Positions 44,401 to 59,400 of a DNA stretch of 64,000 nucleotides are shown here, one piece after another. Each line of letters opens with the position of its first letter. Position 1 is the first letter of the stretch. The position numbers were made by a program, and so were the translations under genes. The notes beneath the pieces are model-generated. The model saw only the letters and a program-made list of their open reading frames with translations, searched no databases and was not told where the DNA came from. This DNA is from Phlebotomus papatasi (taxonomy: Eukaryota > Arthropoda > Insecta > Diptera > Psychodidae), in assembly GCF_024763615.1 (NCBI RefSeq), contig NC_077224.1, forward strand, positions 35,474,712-35,538,711, in the 5' to 3' direction.

Positions 44401-47400
44401 TACTTTTTTTTAAATTAAAAAAAATATGACAGAGCGTTCCAGCTTTGCGGAATGCTCGAACTCACGAATTAGAGCTCTTTTAGTGCAGGGGTGTGCAAGA
44501 ACCGTTTGAAACCGAATAAACGTCAAAATAAGTTTGTTCAGGTAGCGTTATGACAATTGACACATAAGTTTCATTTGACGTTTGTTCGGTTTCAAACGGT
44601 TGTTGCACACTTCTGCTTAGTGAATTACACTTTTTGAATCATTTTTGTGTTCATGGCGGTTGACTATTGATTTAAAGTGATTTACATTCTTTATCATTAT
44701 CCTAATTTCATCCAAAACATCCAATTTAATAAAATATTCATTAAACCAGGAAAATTTAAGGATTTTCAAGTTTTTTGAGTTTTAGGAGATGTTTAAAAAT
44801 AAAACATATAGAAGGAAGTGAAGCATCTTTAAAATTGGGCTTTTTCTCCTATTTTTAAATTGACCTAAACCTTATCATAATGCGATTTATTTTTCACAAT
44901 TGGTTTGCGGATTTAATTTATAACATAGTAAGGTCCAGTTACATTCAAAAGTAGGAAAATTAAGCCGTATTTCATAAGTACCCCAATTCAAAGATGCCCC
45001 AATTCCCCATACATCGGAAATACGAGATCTTTGACTTAATCACTGCATCACAATAGCTGTGATTATTAAAGAATCTCAGTTAGAAAAAGCTATAAGTGAG
45101 AATGTATACCTTTCGGTGAACTTTCTATTTCGACGCAAAGAGGGTGAGATTGAAACATTTCGTTGCATGCAGGAAAATATTTTCCATTTAGTTCAGGAAT
45201 TTCCATTACGATTTTGCAAACACAAATGTCGAGGCACATTTCCCAATCCATCCCCTTGAGGACTAAGCCGATATGGAGCAGGTCAGTTAACTCATTCACG
45301 TGCTATTGCACATATTTATCTTAGCTGATTGATTATACCCATTAAAATTGATGATATTGCTCATAAATATATTCACACTCTATTCTTCAACAACAATTCA
45401 ATGAATATCTCACCGTGCTGTTCATCTAACTTTTTCTGCCTTTACATTGCAAAAGGAACGTTCCCTTCCAAATCCATCTCTCAAAAAAAAAGCTCAACTT
45501 CGATTATCACATTTACTGCGCATCCACCCACACTTTCAATCACCATTTAAAATGTAGATTTAAATATTCAATTAACATTTGCCCATAACGAAGTAATTTA
45601 ATTGAGATGGAAAAGTTGGTCAATTGAATGAAGGCTGAAAAAAGAACGCAATTTCTGGTTCAGAGAATATCCAATTGGAATATGTATGTGATCAATAATT
45701 CAAGAATGGAATAGTCCAAACTACGGTAATGGATGCAAATGCAATATTTTTGTGAATCAATTTAGGGTATTTTGCTAATCAATTTACTGCCCCAGTGGAT
45801 AATACTTACAAAATGGAAATTCTTGGATCACTGAGAAAGGAATAATATGACATAATTCTGGAAATTTGCCAAATTAACATTTAGTTTATTTCTTGATAAA
45901 TATTTGGTGATTTTGAGCAGAAAATTTGTTTATTTGACTTTGTTTATTCAACATGCATGAAATCAGTATATCCTGTAACAATTTAACAGAATATCAAAAT
46001 AAGGAAATATTCTGTGTGGGAAATAGAGCAATTGTGCTGAGCTTTGAGTTTGTCGGGTATACATGCCCTAAATATTTAGATTAGGAGGAAAAGCTATGCT
46101 GAAAACAATGAAGAATTTTGCCAGAATTCAACTTAAAAGAAAGTGAAAAAGAATAGTATCAGAATGAACGATTGAATTGAAATGGTTTTTTTTTTCATTA
46201 TCTCAATATATTGATAAAAATTAGTAATCAAAAAACGAATAGGGGAGCCTGGGGCAGTTTCATATGGCTGAACTATTTTTCAGGATTTATTTGGTAAACA
46301 AATATAAATTATATTCAAACTAACTATGTTTTGTTAATTACTCTTGAGCATTGACTATCTGAAAATATAAAGAACACTTGCTAAATAATTATTTTTTTTC
46401 TTAAAAATACATATTTTTGAAAGTAATGCATGTGTGAAAATACCCCACCCTCCTCTATAAATTCAGTGAGGAATTTTTTATAACATAATTTTTAAAAATT
46501 TTAGTGAAATGAAGGAAATAAAAAAAATAATGAAATTTTGAACCTCAATATATTTTTCTTGTATAGAAATTATCAATTAACTTATTTTTCAAATTCTTGT
46601 ACTAAAGAGTATTTCGAGAACAAATCGACCGCTCAGAATAAGAAACGAATAACTCGCAGTAGGCAAATTTTAAGCGATTTCAAGCTGAGATTTTACATGC
46701 AGAGTATAGGATTTTTGACATTTAAAATCTCCATAACTTTGAAAATAATTATCTTTCAAGTATAAATTCACAGGGAAGGTAGAGGATATAAAGAAGTATT
46801 TGAAAAGAGAACAACGCAAATTTTGTAAAATATCGAGTTGTTCGACTTATATTCTGAGTGGTTGAAATTGAATCCCTTTTGTCCGTTTAAGGTTATTTAG
46901 AAGAAATTTTCCTTCAATATCTTCTGAAATAAAAATTACCTCTTCGGCTAATAAAGGAGAAGGTACAAAGTGAAAAGTAGCAAAAATTTGCACTGACTGA
47001 CTGACATTTAAACGCTCTATTCAGGCTAGATATTTATTAGCCTTATTATATTCCCGAAATTCTGGAATTCATAATACATTCTACGGTAAATTTTTAAAAT
47101 TGATTTCACTATCTATTGTTTCTTATAAATACATTTCTAAATCAGAACCTTTAGCCCTCTTTGTCTCCAGTTCGTCTTTTCTGTCTTTTTATGTGCGATT
47201 CCTTCTAATTACACCTATTTCTACAGTGAAGAATCTTTTTTTTTTGTCAAAAACAAGTTTTGAAAAATTACTTGCAAAGAATAGGGGAAACTGGGGCACC
47301 ACCAAACACGGGGTAGCACCAAACACTAATTTTTATTACTAAACTACTTGGACTATCTCGACCATTTCTTCAGTGGACAAGCATCCCTATAATGCTTATA

Positions 47401-50400
47401 AATTTCTTTAAGTCTTGTCCTCTGAATTCGCATATCTGATTAAAAAATCGCAGTGTTTGGTGCTACCCCATGTTTGGTGGTGCCCCAGTTTCCCCTATTT
47501 CTTTTTAAAGGGAGAAATAGTCTGCTATAAACAGGAATAAAATGCCTGTCAGGTGGATATTTCTTTCTACAAGACTTTTTAATTAAAGTGGATGAATTTG
47601 CCACATATCACATCTTGTCTGAAAATATTTGTCCAACATATTTCAAACAAAATCTACTTTTAGAAAATTGTTAGAAAACGTATTTCCCTCCGGGGTAGAG
47701 AAGTATGTTGATTAAAAACCTTTTAAACTTTCTGAGAGCTCAAAAAAAAAAATGAAATTTTCGTTTAGTCACATTGTGATCCACGTTTCTCTAGTATGTT
47801 TTCAAGGGCGTACCCAGGATTTCAGTTAGGGGGGGGCTAAGCCTTAAATTTTGTTGGCGGGGGGGGGGGGGGGTACATAATTTTTATTTTGAAAAAAAAA
47901 GCATAAAAAATAAAATGAGATAAAAAGTATCTATATACAAACTGGTCCTACTTTTCACGAGAGATTAGCCTATGCCCAATTTGTAGGTATTGATTAAGGA
48001 ACGATCATCAGTGTTCTTCGGACCAGTAGTGCATTGTCTCCCATATTATTGGCCAAAAATAAAATTAATTTTTAGAAATTATTCGCAACTTTTTACCAAA
48101 TAACTACAGCAAGGATGCATTCCGTTAGTTCATATTTAATCTATAGAATCAACTACCCGTTAAATATCTGATGAGTGCATTTTTACTATTACACCTATCT
48201 TTATTCATTTCTGATAATAATAAGCATATACAAAAACATTAAATAGTGTTTTGGAGCTTATATTTTATTAAACTTAATATGGAACATTTGTCTTAACATT
48301 TCGTTTTGTGAAACCCTTCAAGGCAAAAAGGACTATCAGTCTTTAGAGAATTAATGATATGCTTCTGAAAATTTCCAGCTTTGACATTTTTATTTAACGA
48401 AAATTTACTTAAGACTAATCAGAGTATTTTTTTCCAAATTTCTTTTCCAGCATAATAAAAAAAATTAATTCGAGTTCTTGGACATAAGAAGAAGATTTAA
48501 ACTATATTTGCTTCATTTTAATTTAAGAAAAAAAAATCAAAATTCAGCCATTTAGCTATGTTTTCTAATATTAAAAACGTTAATATTTCCTGTTAGGTTA
48601 TGAATAAAACTAGTCCTCGAACGAAGGATTTTATGTTTACTTGATCATAACTTATTCTATAAAACGAAACATGGTGTAAAATACTTCAAAAATGCCATTA
48701 GTTCAAGGACGCAACTTCAATAGGAATATGCTGTTGAAAATGACAATGATGCTGATGATCAAGGACTGGTTCGACTCATTAGCTAACAGGAAATATTTGG
48801 TTTTTAAATTTCGGATGAATTTATGTCAAGAAATCTTGTCCATCGTAAAGTAAATTTTTTTCAAAAAGGTCTCCGTATTCCGAAAATCAGATCCCTACAG
48901 CTGAATTTTTAAAAGAAAATTTCAGAAAATATACTTTAAATGCTGTGCTTCTGTATGCCTAAGAGCTTGAATTAAATAAACTTTCTATTATGTTGTAAAA
49001 ATATTAGAGAAAAATGTGTTTTTTTGGTCAGTTTCACCTACGTAACCCCTTAAAGGGTTACATGGATCACACAGCCTAATAACAGCACGTTTTTTTTTCA
49101 TTTTTGTCAACGTAATTAAATTATTTCAATTAAAGCCCTTAAGTATGTATAAATAAAACATTTGAACTGCATTTCTTTTAAATTTTTATTTAACCTTTAC
49201 TCCTTGGAACTTGGCACCTAATTTTTGGAAACGTCCTTTTGAAAAAAAACTTTTGGAAGTCACGATGACTCAGTGTGGATTAATCTAACTATAACGTGCG
49301 TTTTTCGGTTATTGATATTTGAAGTATGAACTGATGTCTGAAGTTAGTTTCAAATCGGTTATAGCATCTCCGAGGGCTATGTGATGAATATGTGTTTGTG
49401 TGAGTATCGTCTTTTCCCGTTCGAGGTGATAAAATGTGATCCCCTCTCAACTGGAGGTCAGTCTGGAATGGATGGGCAAGCAGATAGGAGCTCAGCTCCA
49501 AGTGGTGATTTTATTTAATTAAATCTAAATTTCCCCAGTAATTCCCGGAGAATAAGTCCCGTAAAGTGAAAGTGAGTGATCGGCAGAGCTTGAGGAGAAA
49601 CGGAAGAAGTGTCTCCTAACCACACTCGGCATCGGACAAGAGTTCCCACGGAGGGAATCCTTTTGAGTGGAGGAGAAGGCTTCAGGCGTCCCAGTTCGGC
49701 GCATCGGGGGTTTCCTGATTTCTGAGGAGAGCTCATTGAATCTTATGGGCTTATCTGAATCACCACTGGCGCAAGAAATGCAACATAGATCAGCGAAAGC
49801 AGCGGAGAAGCGGTACAGCGTTGTCCGGACTTCACTATCGCGCCCACCACCAGTCTCAATCATCGGTGAGAAGAGAAGTTGGATATCACCGAGATCGTCC
49901 TAAACTCCGGAGTTCAACACCAGCCAACAATTCTCCAAGCCGGAAAAGAAAATCTTGAGTACCCTTTATCTGTTAATTGTTAAATGTCACTTAACCTCAA
50001 TAAGATGGTATTTTGTATGGGCCTATAAAGTAAATATTCCTATTTGGTCATTATGGCATAGCTCTCACCATTGGAGTTTAAGAAAATGGGGAAAGTGGGA
50101 GATATAAATGCTTAAAAGCCCGTCCTTAAAAAGGAATAAATTTGTGATCTAATAGTATCTGAAAAGGTGGTTCTTATTCTGAGGTGAAGGGGGGGGGGAG
50201 ATTGGAAATTGAAATGGTGGAACTGAGAATTTAAAGGAGAAGATTTGTCGGAAAAGTGAGTATACCTCATCGGGAAAATTCAACTATACCAGATATTCGG
50301 CTTTAATCTTTAACATAACGTCAAAAAAAAAACAAATTATTTCCTATTACTGTCATTACTGTGTTATCACACTTGCACATTAAAATTTTAATATGATTCA

Positions 50401-53400
50401 CATTAATTGTCGCTGGTGAGAGTCCAAATGTGTAATTTATGTGTTTGAATCATTTTATATTCAAAATTTGATCTATTTGTTTATAAAAAGTTAGACTTGG
50501 TCCGCAAAATTTGATATAAATTGATTTATAGCATTAATGCGAAAAATTAATGTGATTTTCTCTTTAATTTTTTAATATGAAAAATATTTATGCTTTAGGT
50601 GAATTTAAAATTTTTTTTGCAGGCCAAGTCCATTTCTTTGTCAATAAATAGAAAAAAGCCCAAATATTAAGTGACTCAAAGACACAAATAACATATTTGG
50701 ACGCTTACAAGCGACAATTAATGTGAATCACATTAAAATATTAATGTGCAAGTGTGATAATGCCGTTAGACTATGAGTTACATTAACTTGAACCATGGAT
50801 TTTTTGTTGCTTTGATAACAATTTTTTTGCAAGGCGAAACAAAAATACGCCGAAAATCATATTTATGTATTAAATTTCTCCAAAAACCTAATTTAATCTT
50901 TATTTCGAAAGTCCTCAAGTTCATAAGTACGGGTTTAACTCATCTGATAACAGGAAAAAAACGATTTTGAGGGTCAGATGAATCTACTCTATATATGTGA
51001 TCGTTACTAACGAAAGGTTTTCAATAAACGTTTCCGACAATCAGGTCCTAACGGCCGAATTTTTATTTATTTTTTAATAAAAATGTGAAAAAAAAATAGT
51101 TTAAATGTTCTGATTTTATATGCCTAGGAGCTTGAATTTAATAAAATTTTTATTATGTTGAGAAAAAAAGTTAGAAAATATGCTATTTTCAGCCTTTTTG
51201 ACCCGCATAGACCCTCAACAGATCAAAGTTTAAAGTCAATATACGACCTCAGCTTTAATTACACATTCTTAAATTTCACGTCTGACTGCTCCATTTGATG
51301 GCTTCAAATAAACTTCCTGAGTCATTGGTGCTTCTTTTTTAAACATATCCCCCGAGGAAATTAGAGGTCCATCACGACAAGTTTTTAAGATTTCTTAAGG
51401 CCTCTACACATTGGGAATAATTTTCAAAAAAGCAAATGCTTTATAGAAGGAAATTTTCTGAATTTCTCTAGGTGGAAACGTCACAATTCTGTCAAAAATG
51501 CAATTTTTGACGAAAACACTTCCCAATGTGTATAGCCCATTAAGAAGAAGATTACTAAAAATAATCGGTAGAATCATTTTAAGAAACTTGCTTTCTTCTC
51601 ATATGGTGAACCGTTAGTGCCAAAAAATACGATTTTTAGAAGACTCAAGCACGACTTTTCTAAAACATATTCTAACACTATATTTTTACTTTCTCTGTGG
51701 ATTTTAAGGCTTTCGTTATAAATTCTTAAATTTACCTTAAATATGTGAAAAAGATTACGTGACAACTTCCTTCTTTTCGTAAAATACATTACTTAATGAA
51801 TTTATTACTAAAATTACGTTAGAAAAAGAAAGCAAAAATAGTTACGAAATATTTGCCCATTTTTACACTTTTTTTAATTCTTGAATGTAATACAGTACGG
51901 ACATGAGCCTTGTCCTGCCCCCTCCCCATTGGGCTTTTAATAGTTTTTGAGTTTTTATAAGTTCATTTTTGTATTGACCCTCTACAAATGAGCAGTAAAA
52001 TATCAAATTTGAGATGTGACTAAATTTATAACTTTAAAAGCAATAGAATTTTCATGAAAGTTTCGATCTTTATGAATTGAAAAATTAGGTCCATTTTTGG
52101 AAAGATTTGGATTTTTTTACTGGTCAAACTAATTTTTTTGCTGAATAAATATATTTTTTTTACTTTTCGCTTGTTTTTGAATTTTTTTGACGCTTCTAGG
52201 GGGGGGCAGCTGCCCCCCCCTGCCCCTTGCTGGGTACGCCCATGTATGTTTTCATTATTATTATAAACACCGTGAAAAACCTTTTCTATAGGAATTATCT
52301 TGTCTAGTTCCTTGTCATCCTAAAAGGGTGAAATCTTAAATCTTTTGGTTTTAAAGTTAATAACAGACTAACGGGAAACTTAAGCAAAAGTGTCACGTAT
52401 TTTTTAGCGTATCCAATTATACCAAAATATATTAATACCTCAAGAGCTGTAAAACCTTCATTAGTGTTATTTATACCACAAAATCGATAAATTATATATT
52501 ACTCTCTCACATTCTATTAAAAATTCAACCAGTGAAAAAAAAACGCAGTTGCAGAAACTCATATTACTACAAATTTTTATAAAGAATATATCTGCATTCT
52601 AAATAAGGAATTTAATAGTTGGCAAACTACATGTCTCAGAAAATGCTCATTTCCTTTTATATATAGCGATTGTTACCAAAATTGTAAATTTCTGGAAAAT
52701 ACCTGAAATAGTTGTGTGTTGGTATACAGAAAGATGCAGTTCAAGTATTGATTTTCTTTGGAATCCTGTGGTGAAATGTTTGCGTGTACTACGGAAAAAG
52801 AAATGAGGTGATAACAGGAAAAAATTGCACTAATAAATCCGCACGTGGAAGCGAAGTAAAAGTCGTGCTAATTCTGTATGATAATATCTTCAGTGATGGT
52901 AGAATGGTCCAGAATTTATCTTGGATTTAGCGAATAACACGAAATAATTTAATGAAATTGCGTACAACAAAAGTTTCATATTAAGAGCTTTTCCACATAC
53001 ATGTTGTGATTTTTCCCCCATCAAGCTTACTCTCTTGCAGAATCTCATTTTATGGGGGAACAAGCCGTAATTGACTCTCCTTCACTCAGACGACGTTTGC
53101 CACTTTCTTTGGCATTTCACCCTCTATCTAAACATATATGTTTATCGTGGTTACGTGACATACCAGAACAGCCAGACAAAAATGCACATAAAGAGTGAGA
53201 ATCCTAATGGATTATTCCCATATGTGACTAATGATGAAGGTGAAAAGAGGCACAAGTTGTTCTTATTGTTCTAATTACACCCCAGAGCTCATTGTATTGA
53301 ATAAGAGATCAATATCGATTGACCCCTCATCCTCTAAAAGATCTTTGAACTCTACAACATCAATTAAGGATATTGTTGACTTCTAAAGCTTAAAACAATT

Positions 53401-56400
53401 AGATTTAGAGGTTGCGAACACCACTCAGAATTTAATGAGATTGTCATGACAATCGCATTTATTATTCTAATCGGATTGAATTAATCTGAATTGAACCTTT
53501 AATAAATTCTTAGGAATACAGGGAATACCAGGTGTTAGAAAAGGTGTTTTCTTGAGTCCCTATCTTATTAGAAATTCCTTATAGTGTTCCATGTAGACGA
53601 CAATTAATGGATATCCTTGCTAAACATTCTAAAGTCCATATTTTTGGAGGATTTTACCTAATTAGAATAAGCACTTGGTATGCTCCTGAAAATCCTTACA
53701 AGTCCAATTACTTCAAATTTATTACTTTAAGAGCTGGGAAAAAGCACTCTGAAAGCACTTGCGCATCCTTTCTAACTTTATCGTTTAACCACCTTGCAGA
53801 AAGGGAAAAAACCTCAATTTCAGCCACTTTTAAGGAAAGTTTTTTTGCATAAATTCGATTTCTTTCATCCTTTTTAATCATGGATGCTGTTGTATTAAAA
53901 GAAGATAACATGAATATCTTTCTTTTTCTCGCAACATCAATAAAATCCCCATAAAATTTGCACAAAGATGTGAAATCTCTTCCAACCAAAAAGGGGATTT
54001 GATGTTGCACAGGATCCAACAGGATTCAAAAGCCAAGGGGACGCCTTATAGAACTCCAAGGGGATTTTTTTTTAAGAAGAAAATATTACCATTTCTGGTG
54101 GCACATTGAACGTGGCCAGAATCTTAAGTGTATATACAGATTTTAGGGTTTATGAGATGAAATCTTTTCCTTTTGCAATCAAAATTCTTTAACATAAAAT
54201 TACGTACAACAAAATAAAATAATAAATGATCTCTGTTTTGTCTACCAGCCACTTACCAAGGACAGAAAAAAAGTGCTAAAGAAACTGTAAAAAAGTTTAT
54301 AATCTCTTGTGAACTTTTATTTGGCTCTTGGATTTGGGAATGGTATATAGACCCAAACGCGCTGAAGAGGAAGAAAGATGTCATAAAATGGTCCACTTTT
54401 CACCCACAATGTCTTCTTCAATTAATAGGACACTCACAGGGGAGGATGGAGCGTAAAATGGTGGTGAAACATGAAATAATAAATTGATTTAAATTTTCAC
54501 CACCGAGCACCAAAAACTCCCTGATGCGAAAGCTCCCTTTTTTTTCGAGGGTTTGCTTTCTAAGTCCAACCCCTAAACTTTCACAAGACCCTCCGCCCAC
54601 TCATCAGTGTTGGCATGAGAGATGATAAAATATGAGAAGAATGTGAAAGAAAATGAGAAGAATGTTAGCAACATAATGGAGAATTATAATGAAAATATGC
54701 CTCTAAATTTCTCCCTTAATGTATTTAACACAGTCCCTCAAGTGTGAAATTTGCACGTTCTTCACCAAAAAAAAACCATTCACGCCCAAAAATCCATTGT
54801 CCTTCGAAAATCTCTTCACAACCGAGGATCATGTTTATGCGGTTGTAAATTTCATAATCATTTAAATCGAATGAGCAAATTCACCCAAAAATATCCCTTA
54901 AAGGCGTGCTTGGAGATTGAGCTTGTTGATTTTACATTAATCGGATCAAATGTATTCCTCCTTTTTCCATTCTCCTGCCCCTCCTGCCCATTCTAGTCCC
55001 AACCTGGGGCCATTCAACTGGTCAAATAACAGAATGCAATGAAAGGGAATTGTTTTAAATTTTCTGCCTTTCTATACAGGATAAACCCTCACTATGACAG
55101 AGGTTGATTTAGGATACGGTCCTGTTAGTACCAGAAACCTTCACCGTAATTTTAATATGAAAATTTATCACTTAATATCTACTTAAATTAAGGTGCTTGT
55201 AAAAGCAATGTTTTTCTTTCTACGAGAATTTAATGAATAATTTTATTGCTCGAACATCAAAAGAAGAGTAATTATATAATTATATAATCTTAATATATAT
55301 TATGTCTGGTGACCTATATTTCCGTGATAAAGGAGACCGGGGTAGAATTAGCCACGCATGGTATTTGACAGTGGGATGTTATAGCTTGTCTTAGAAAGAA
55401 TATTAAAGAAACTACTATTTATTCCTAAATTACAATTCCCTTCCTATTTATTGAAGTATTACTCAGCACGATGCAAACATTTTAATTCAAATTATACGTT
55501 ATGAAAAATTTCATTTACTGGCTAATTCTGCCCCGGTCTCCCCTACATCTTCGCGAATCATACGACCTGGAAGCGAACCGGTTAGAGGTAATGACTCGAA
55601 AATGCGTCGTGCGATTTTCAGAATGCCTCTCAAAAATAGTGATTTAGTATTGCATTAGAGTGTACAGCTTGTTCGACAATTGTTAACACACTGAGAAAAA
55701 AAAGAGGGTGCGATTAATATTTTTTCCTCATAATTTTAGCACTTTTTAGGTGTGAAAATATATCAACATTTTTTAATGTTAATTTTACACCTTTTTAAAC
55801 GTAAAATTAACATGAAAAAGGATGCCTTTAACACCTAATACACCTAAAAAGGGTAATATTTACACCGATTTCGGATCAATACTGCAGGGTAAAATTAACA
55901 TTTCCTGAATGTTATTTTAACTTTTTCGGATTTCTCTCAGTGCTCAGTCGATGGCTGAACTCACCAGTCCTAATCCTGATTCCTAAGACACGTCCAAATC
56001 ATCATCCCTAGGTGGATACTTAAAGCTGTTGGAGCTTTTATAAAAGTCAATCAGTGAACGAACAGTACATCAATCATCGCGATAGTTTACTAAGAGGTAA
56101 TTGTAAGATAGGTGGAAACTTCAATTCCCCATTTTCTAAGTAAAATAAGGATTTTAAAAGTTTTCTAAATACGGGAAAGTGGGGCACTTTTGAATTGGGG
56201 CAGCTTTGAAATTGGGGTTATTCCTATTTTTTAATGAAACTGGACCTTATTATGATATAATTTAGCTCAGCAGCTCAGCAAACGAATTATGAAGCTAAAT
56301 TATGTCATGATAAGGCTCAATTCCATTTAAAAATAGGAGAAAAACTCCTTTTTCAAAACTTCCCCACTTCAAAGAAGTCCCCCTTCTCTTTAATATGTTA

Positions 56401-59400
56401 GTCTACAAATGTTGCTTATGGACAAGGCCTGTACCTATAGTACGTAGATTATGTGTAATTTTTGTGAGCTACTGCACACTTGTGTCATTTTTACACATTT
56501 AGTTTAAAATCTGTAAAATTTCACACAATATATGCAAAACTGTGTAAATCAGCTGCTGATTTTCTCATCGGATTACACAATTCATCATTATAAAATTAAT
56601 AGTTGTTTTCCTAAACTATATTTTGTGTAACTTTACAACAATCACTGTGGTAAATAAGCAAACTATAGATTATCTTTGTGACATTCTTTTTTAGAGAAAT
56701 GGTTTTCTACATTTATTTTTAAACACGAAAAGTTACACAAGAGTTAACTAACTACGTTAAACATATTTACTAAAAATGGAATATGTTTAGCTTTTGAATA
56801 AAATTAAATATCTGTTATTTCCTTTAAAAACAGGCCAGATAAAATTGTAAGATAAATTGAAATGTATAAATAAATTGAATTTTTTTTTAATACTTCTTTT
56901 CAAGAAGTGTTGCTTGGAACCACAGTTCCATGAAGTGAAAGACATATTATCATTGTTGCCTTCTCTAAAATCATTCTTAATACAATTTTTAAATGAATAA
57001 AAATATAGACACAATTTTGGGTGATATTTCGGCCACATTGATTACCATGGTTCCTTGCCATTCTGGAATTCTTCTAGAGTCTTTTTCATCTTGTTTGTTG
57101 AAGCGACATTTTTTTGTTATTTTTTGCATTCTATAATATCTGTTATGAAGAAAAAAACTAAAAGTTCATGGAAATTTGAGGAACAAAAGAAGCGGCCAAA
57201 ATTACGAGCTGGCCGAAATTTGGTACAGTCACCATAATTTATGTTCGCTTTTAATTGTCAGAAGATGTTAAAAGGTGATAATAATATGTATATAGGTCGT
57301 TTTCTTCTTTGATCTTCCATAAGTCGAAGTTTAAACAATCACAGTTTAATCTGGCTGTTTATTAATCGATTTGGATTTAGTTTTTATTAGATTTATATAT
57401 TTAATATATTTAAAATAAAAAATAGAGATAACCCCAGAAAAACTCATGGTGACTGATGTTAGTATAAATTAATTTTATTGCATCAAGGATCAAGTTGAGT
57501 AAAATAATCGAATATATACGCAAACACAGTTTTAAGCACTTCAGTTCTAAGTCCTCCGAACTTTCCTGTAAAGTAAATCGTTATCGTAAACTTATCTGGC
57601 TTATTATTTGTTTTATTATTATATTATTGAAGTTAAAACAATTTTATGCTAAATTGTTTTGGAAATTACGTTCTATAAGTAAGCAAAAATCAACTTTTTC
57701 AGTTTAAAATCAAATTCAAGAATAATTTTAAAGTTTTTTTTTTTAAATTTCAAAATAAATGAAAATCTCCACGGAATGCAACGCATATTTCACCTCTGAA
57801 AAGCAAATTTCAAACTTCCACTTTCTATTGAATAGCCTTTTCTGAATATAAAAATGGGAGAAACATAAGCAATGTAAGCAATTTTTTCCGAGGGTGAATT
57901 TATTCATAAGAAAGAATGCAGGATAAACTCATATAAATTTCCCATGAATGAACTTACACCATATTGAAATACACAAATAAATTTTGAGATGAAAAATAAA
58001 GCAGCAGAAGGAAAACTGGAATTCTCTTTTAATATTTCTGTTCAAAACTTTTTGATATTGCTGCCCATAAGGGATATTTTCACACAGAATTTTAAGAGGC
58101 TTTCTTAATGAAATCTGAATTATTTGTCGCAAAATTGATTTTTGAGACATTCCTTCCACATCACGGCGTGTTGCCAAGGAAAATAAAGATCCAATGTGAT
58201 TGAAGTTTGAAAATTTCTCTTCCAGTGGAATTATTTTAAATGTATATATTTTTGTGAAAGCTCTCAAGGGCTTATTGGAGATTAAACAAATTTAATATCT
58301 CCTATAGAGAGCATTTCCCTGTGTGGTAGCACTAAAAGAATTTTCCCTGGAGACAATTGTACTGTGTAAATAAAGTTGTATTGATTATTGAGGGTTTATT
58401 GGTACTCGGGGGAGATGTACCAAGGCGGAGAGAGCATTTAGTGAAGGTGAATGGAATAGATGTTGTATTAGGAGTGGTATGGTTATAATGAATGGGAAAA
58501 GTTTATGACAGAAAATTCCCCCAGGAAAATTATATACTAGAAATGTGACATGATTCTCTCATTGAACATTCTGCAGAGTTTTGTTGAGTTTTTCATTTCA
58601 TAAACTAAATCCAGGGCTAAGCTTAGATCAGCTTATTGCGGGTGAGATTTGGAATGCCAGCCTATCCGATTTAAAAATAAAGTTGTAAGATATAATGCGG
58701 AAATTCTTTGTCAAGATTATGAATTTATACTATTCTTGTATTCCAACCAAATATGATATCTTGTATTTGAATTTGTATCCGTCCAATACAGATTTTTATT
58801 TTCTCTCGAGAAAATAAATACGAGAGGTTTTCAGTATAGTTTTACCCTAAACCGTAAAGCGATATCTTTTTAAGTTAGCTGAAATTCTTTAGAGCTTCTG
58901 TAATCCGAGGTGAAATCCAACATCGATAAATCAGGCCCTTACTTTGTATTTATACGTTTTGTTACAACTAGGGTAAGTGTGCCAAATTTCGGCATAGTTG
59001 CATGTAAGAACCGAAGTCCTAAGATTGAAATGCAATATTTTTAATTCATATTGATATTTTTTGTTACTTCCTTTTCGGGAGGGTTGTGTGGAACCTTGAA
59101 GACTAGTTTATCATTTTTGTTTTCTTTAAATCACTTCCTAAAATATTGAAAAATTAATAAAAATATGGACATTGCTTTGGGTAGTATTTCGGCCACTTTG
59201 TGTGAAATTTCGGCCACCTTTTTTCTGACCACATTTTGTGACGCAACGGATAGAAAATTTCAAAACATCAAACGGAACAAGTTTAATATTTCATTTAATA
59301 CGTTTATATGACTCACAAGCCCTGAGATCTTCCGTGTAATTTGTCCTAAACACCTGAAGAGTAGCATCTCAAATTTACGCGCAGATTCCCGTAGCAATTT

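Larger units (their letters stand above)
47805..52243. mobile_element. GGGCGTACCCAG-ended transposon with 11-bp target duplication, containing nested elements
   Basis: The left end AGGGCGTACCCAGGATTTC and right end GCTGGGTACGCCCAT are inverted repeats. The 11-bp GTATGTTTTCA lies directly outside both ends (47794-47804 and 52244-52254). G runs sit just inside both ends (8 and 15 G near 47829 and 47859; a perfect palindrome of G8-CAGCTG-C8 type at 52198-52221). Long target duplications of 9-11 bp are typical of Mutator-like elements, so that is the leading guess. The 4.4-kb interior includes the TTAA-type elements meeting at 49050 and the small MITEs at 50364 and 51399. Confidence 0.75.

Noticed and set aside
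47859..47873. G homopolymer as an assembly gap filler
   Set aside because: Similar G/C runs occur at the other end of the same element, so it is more likely genuine, though its exact length is uncertain.
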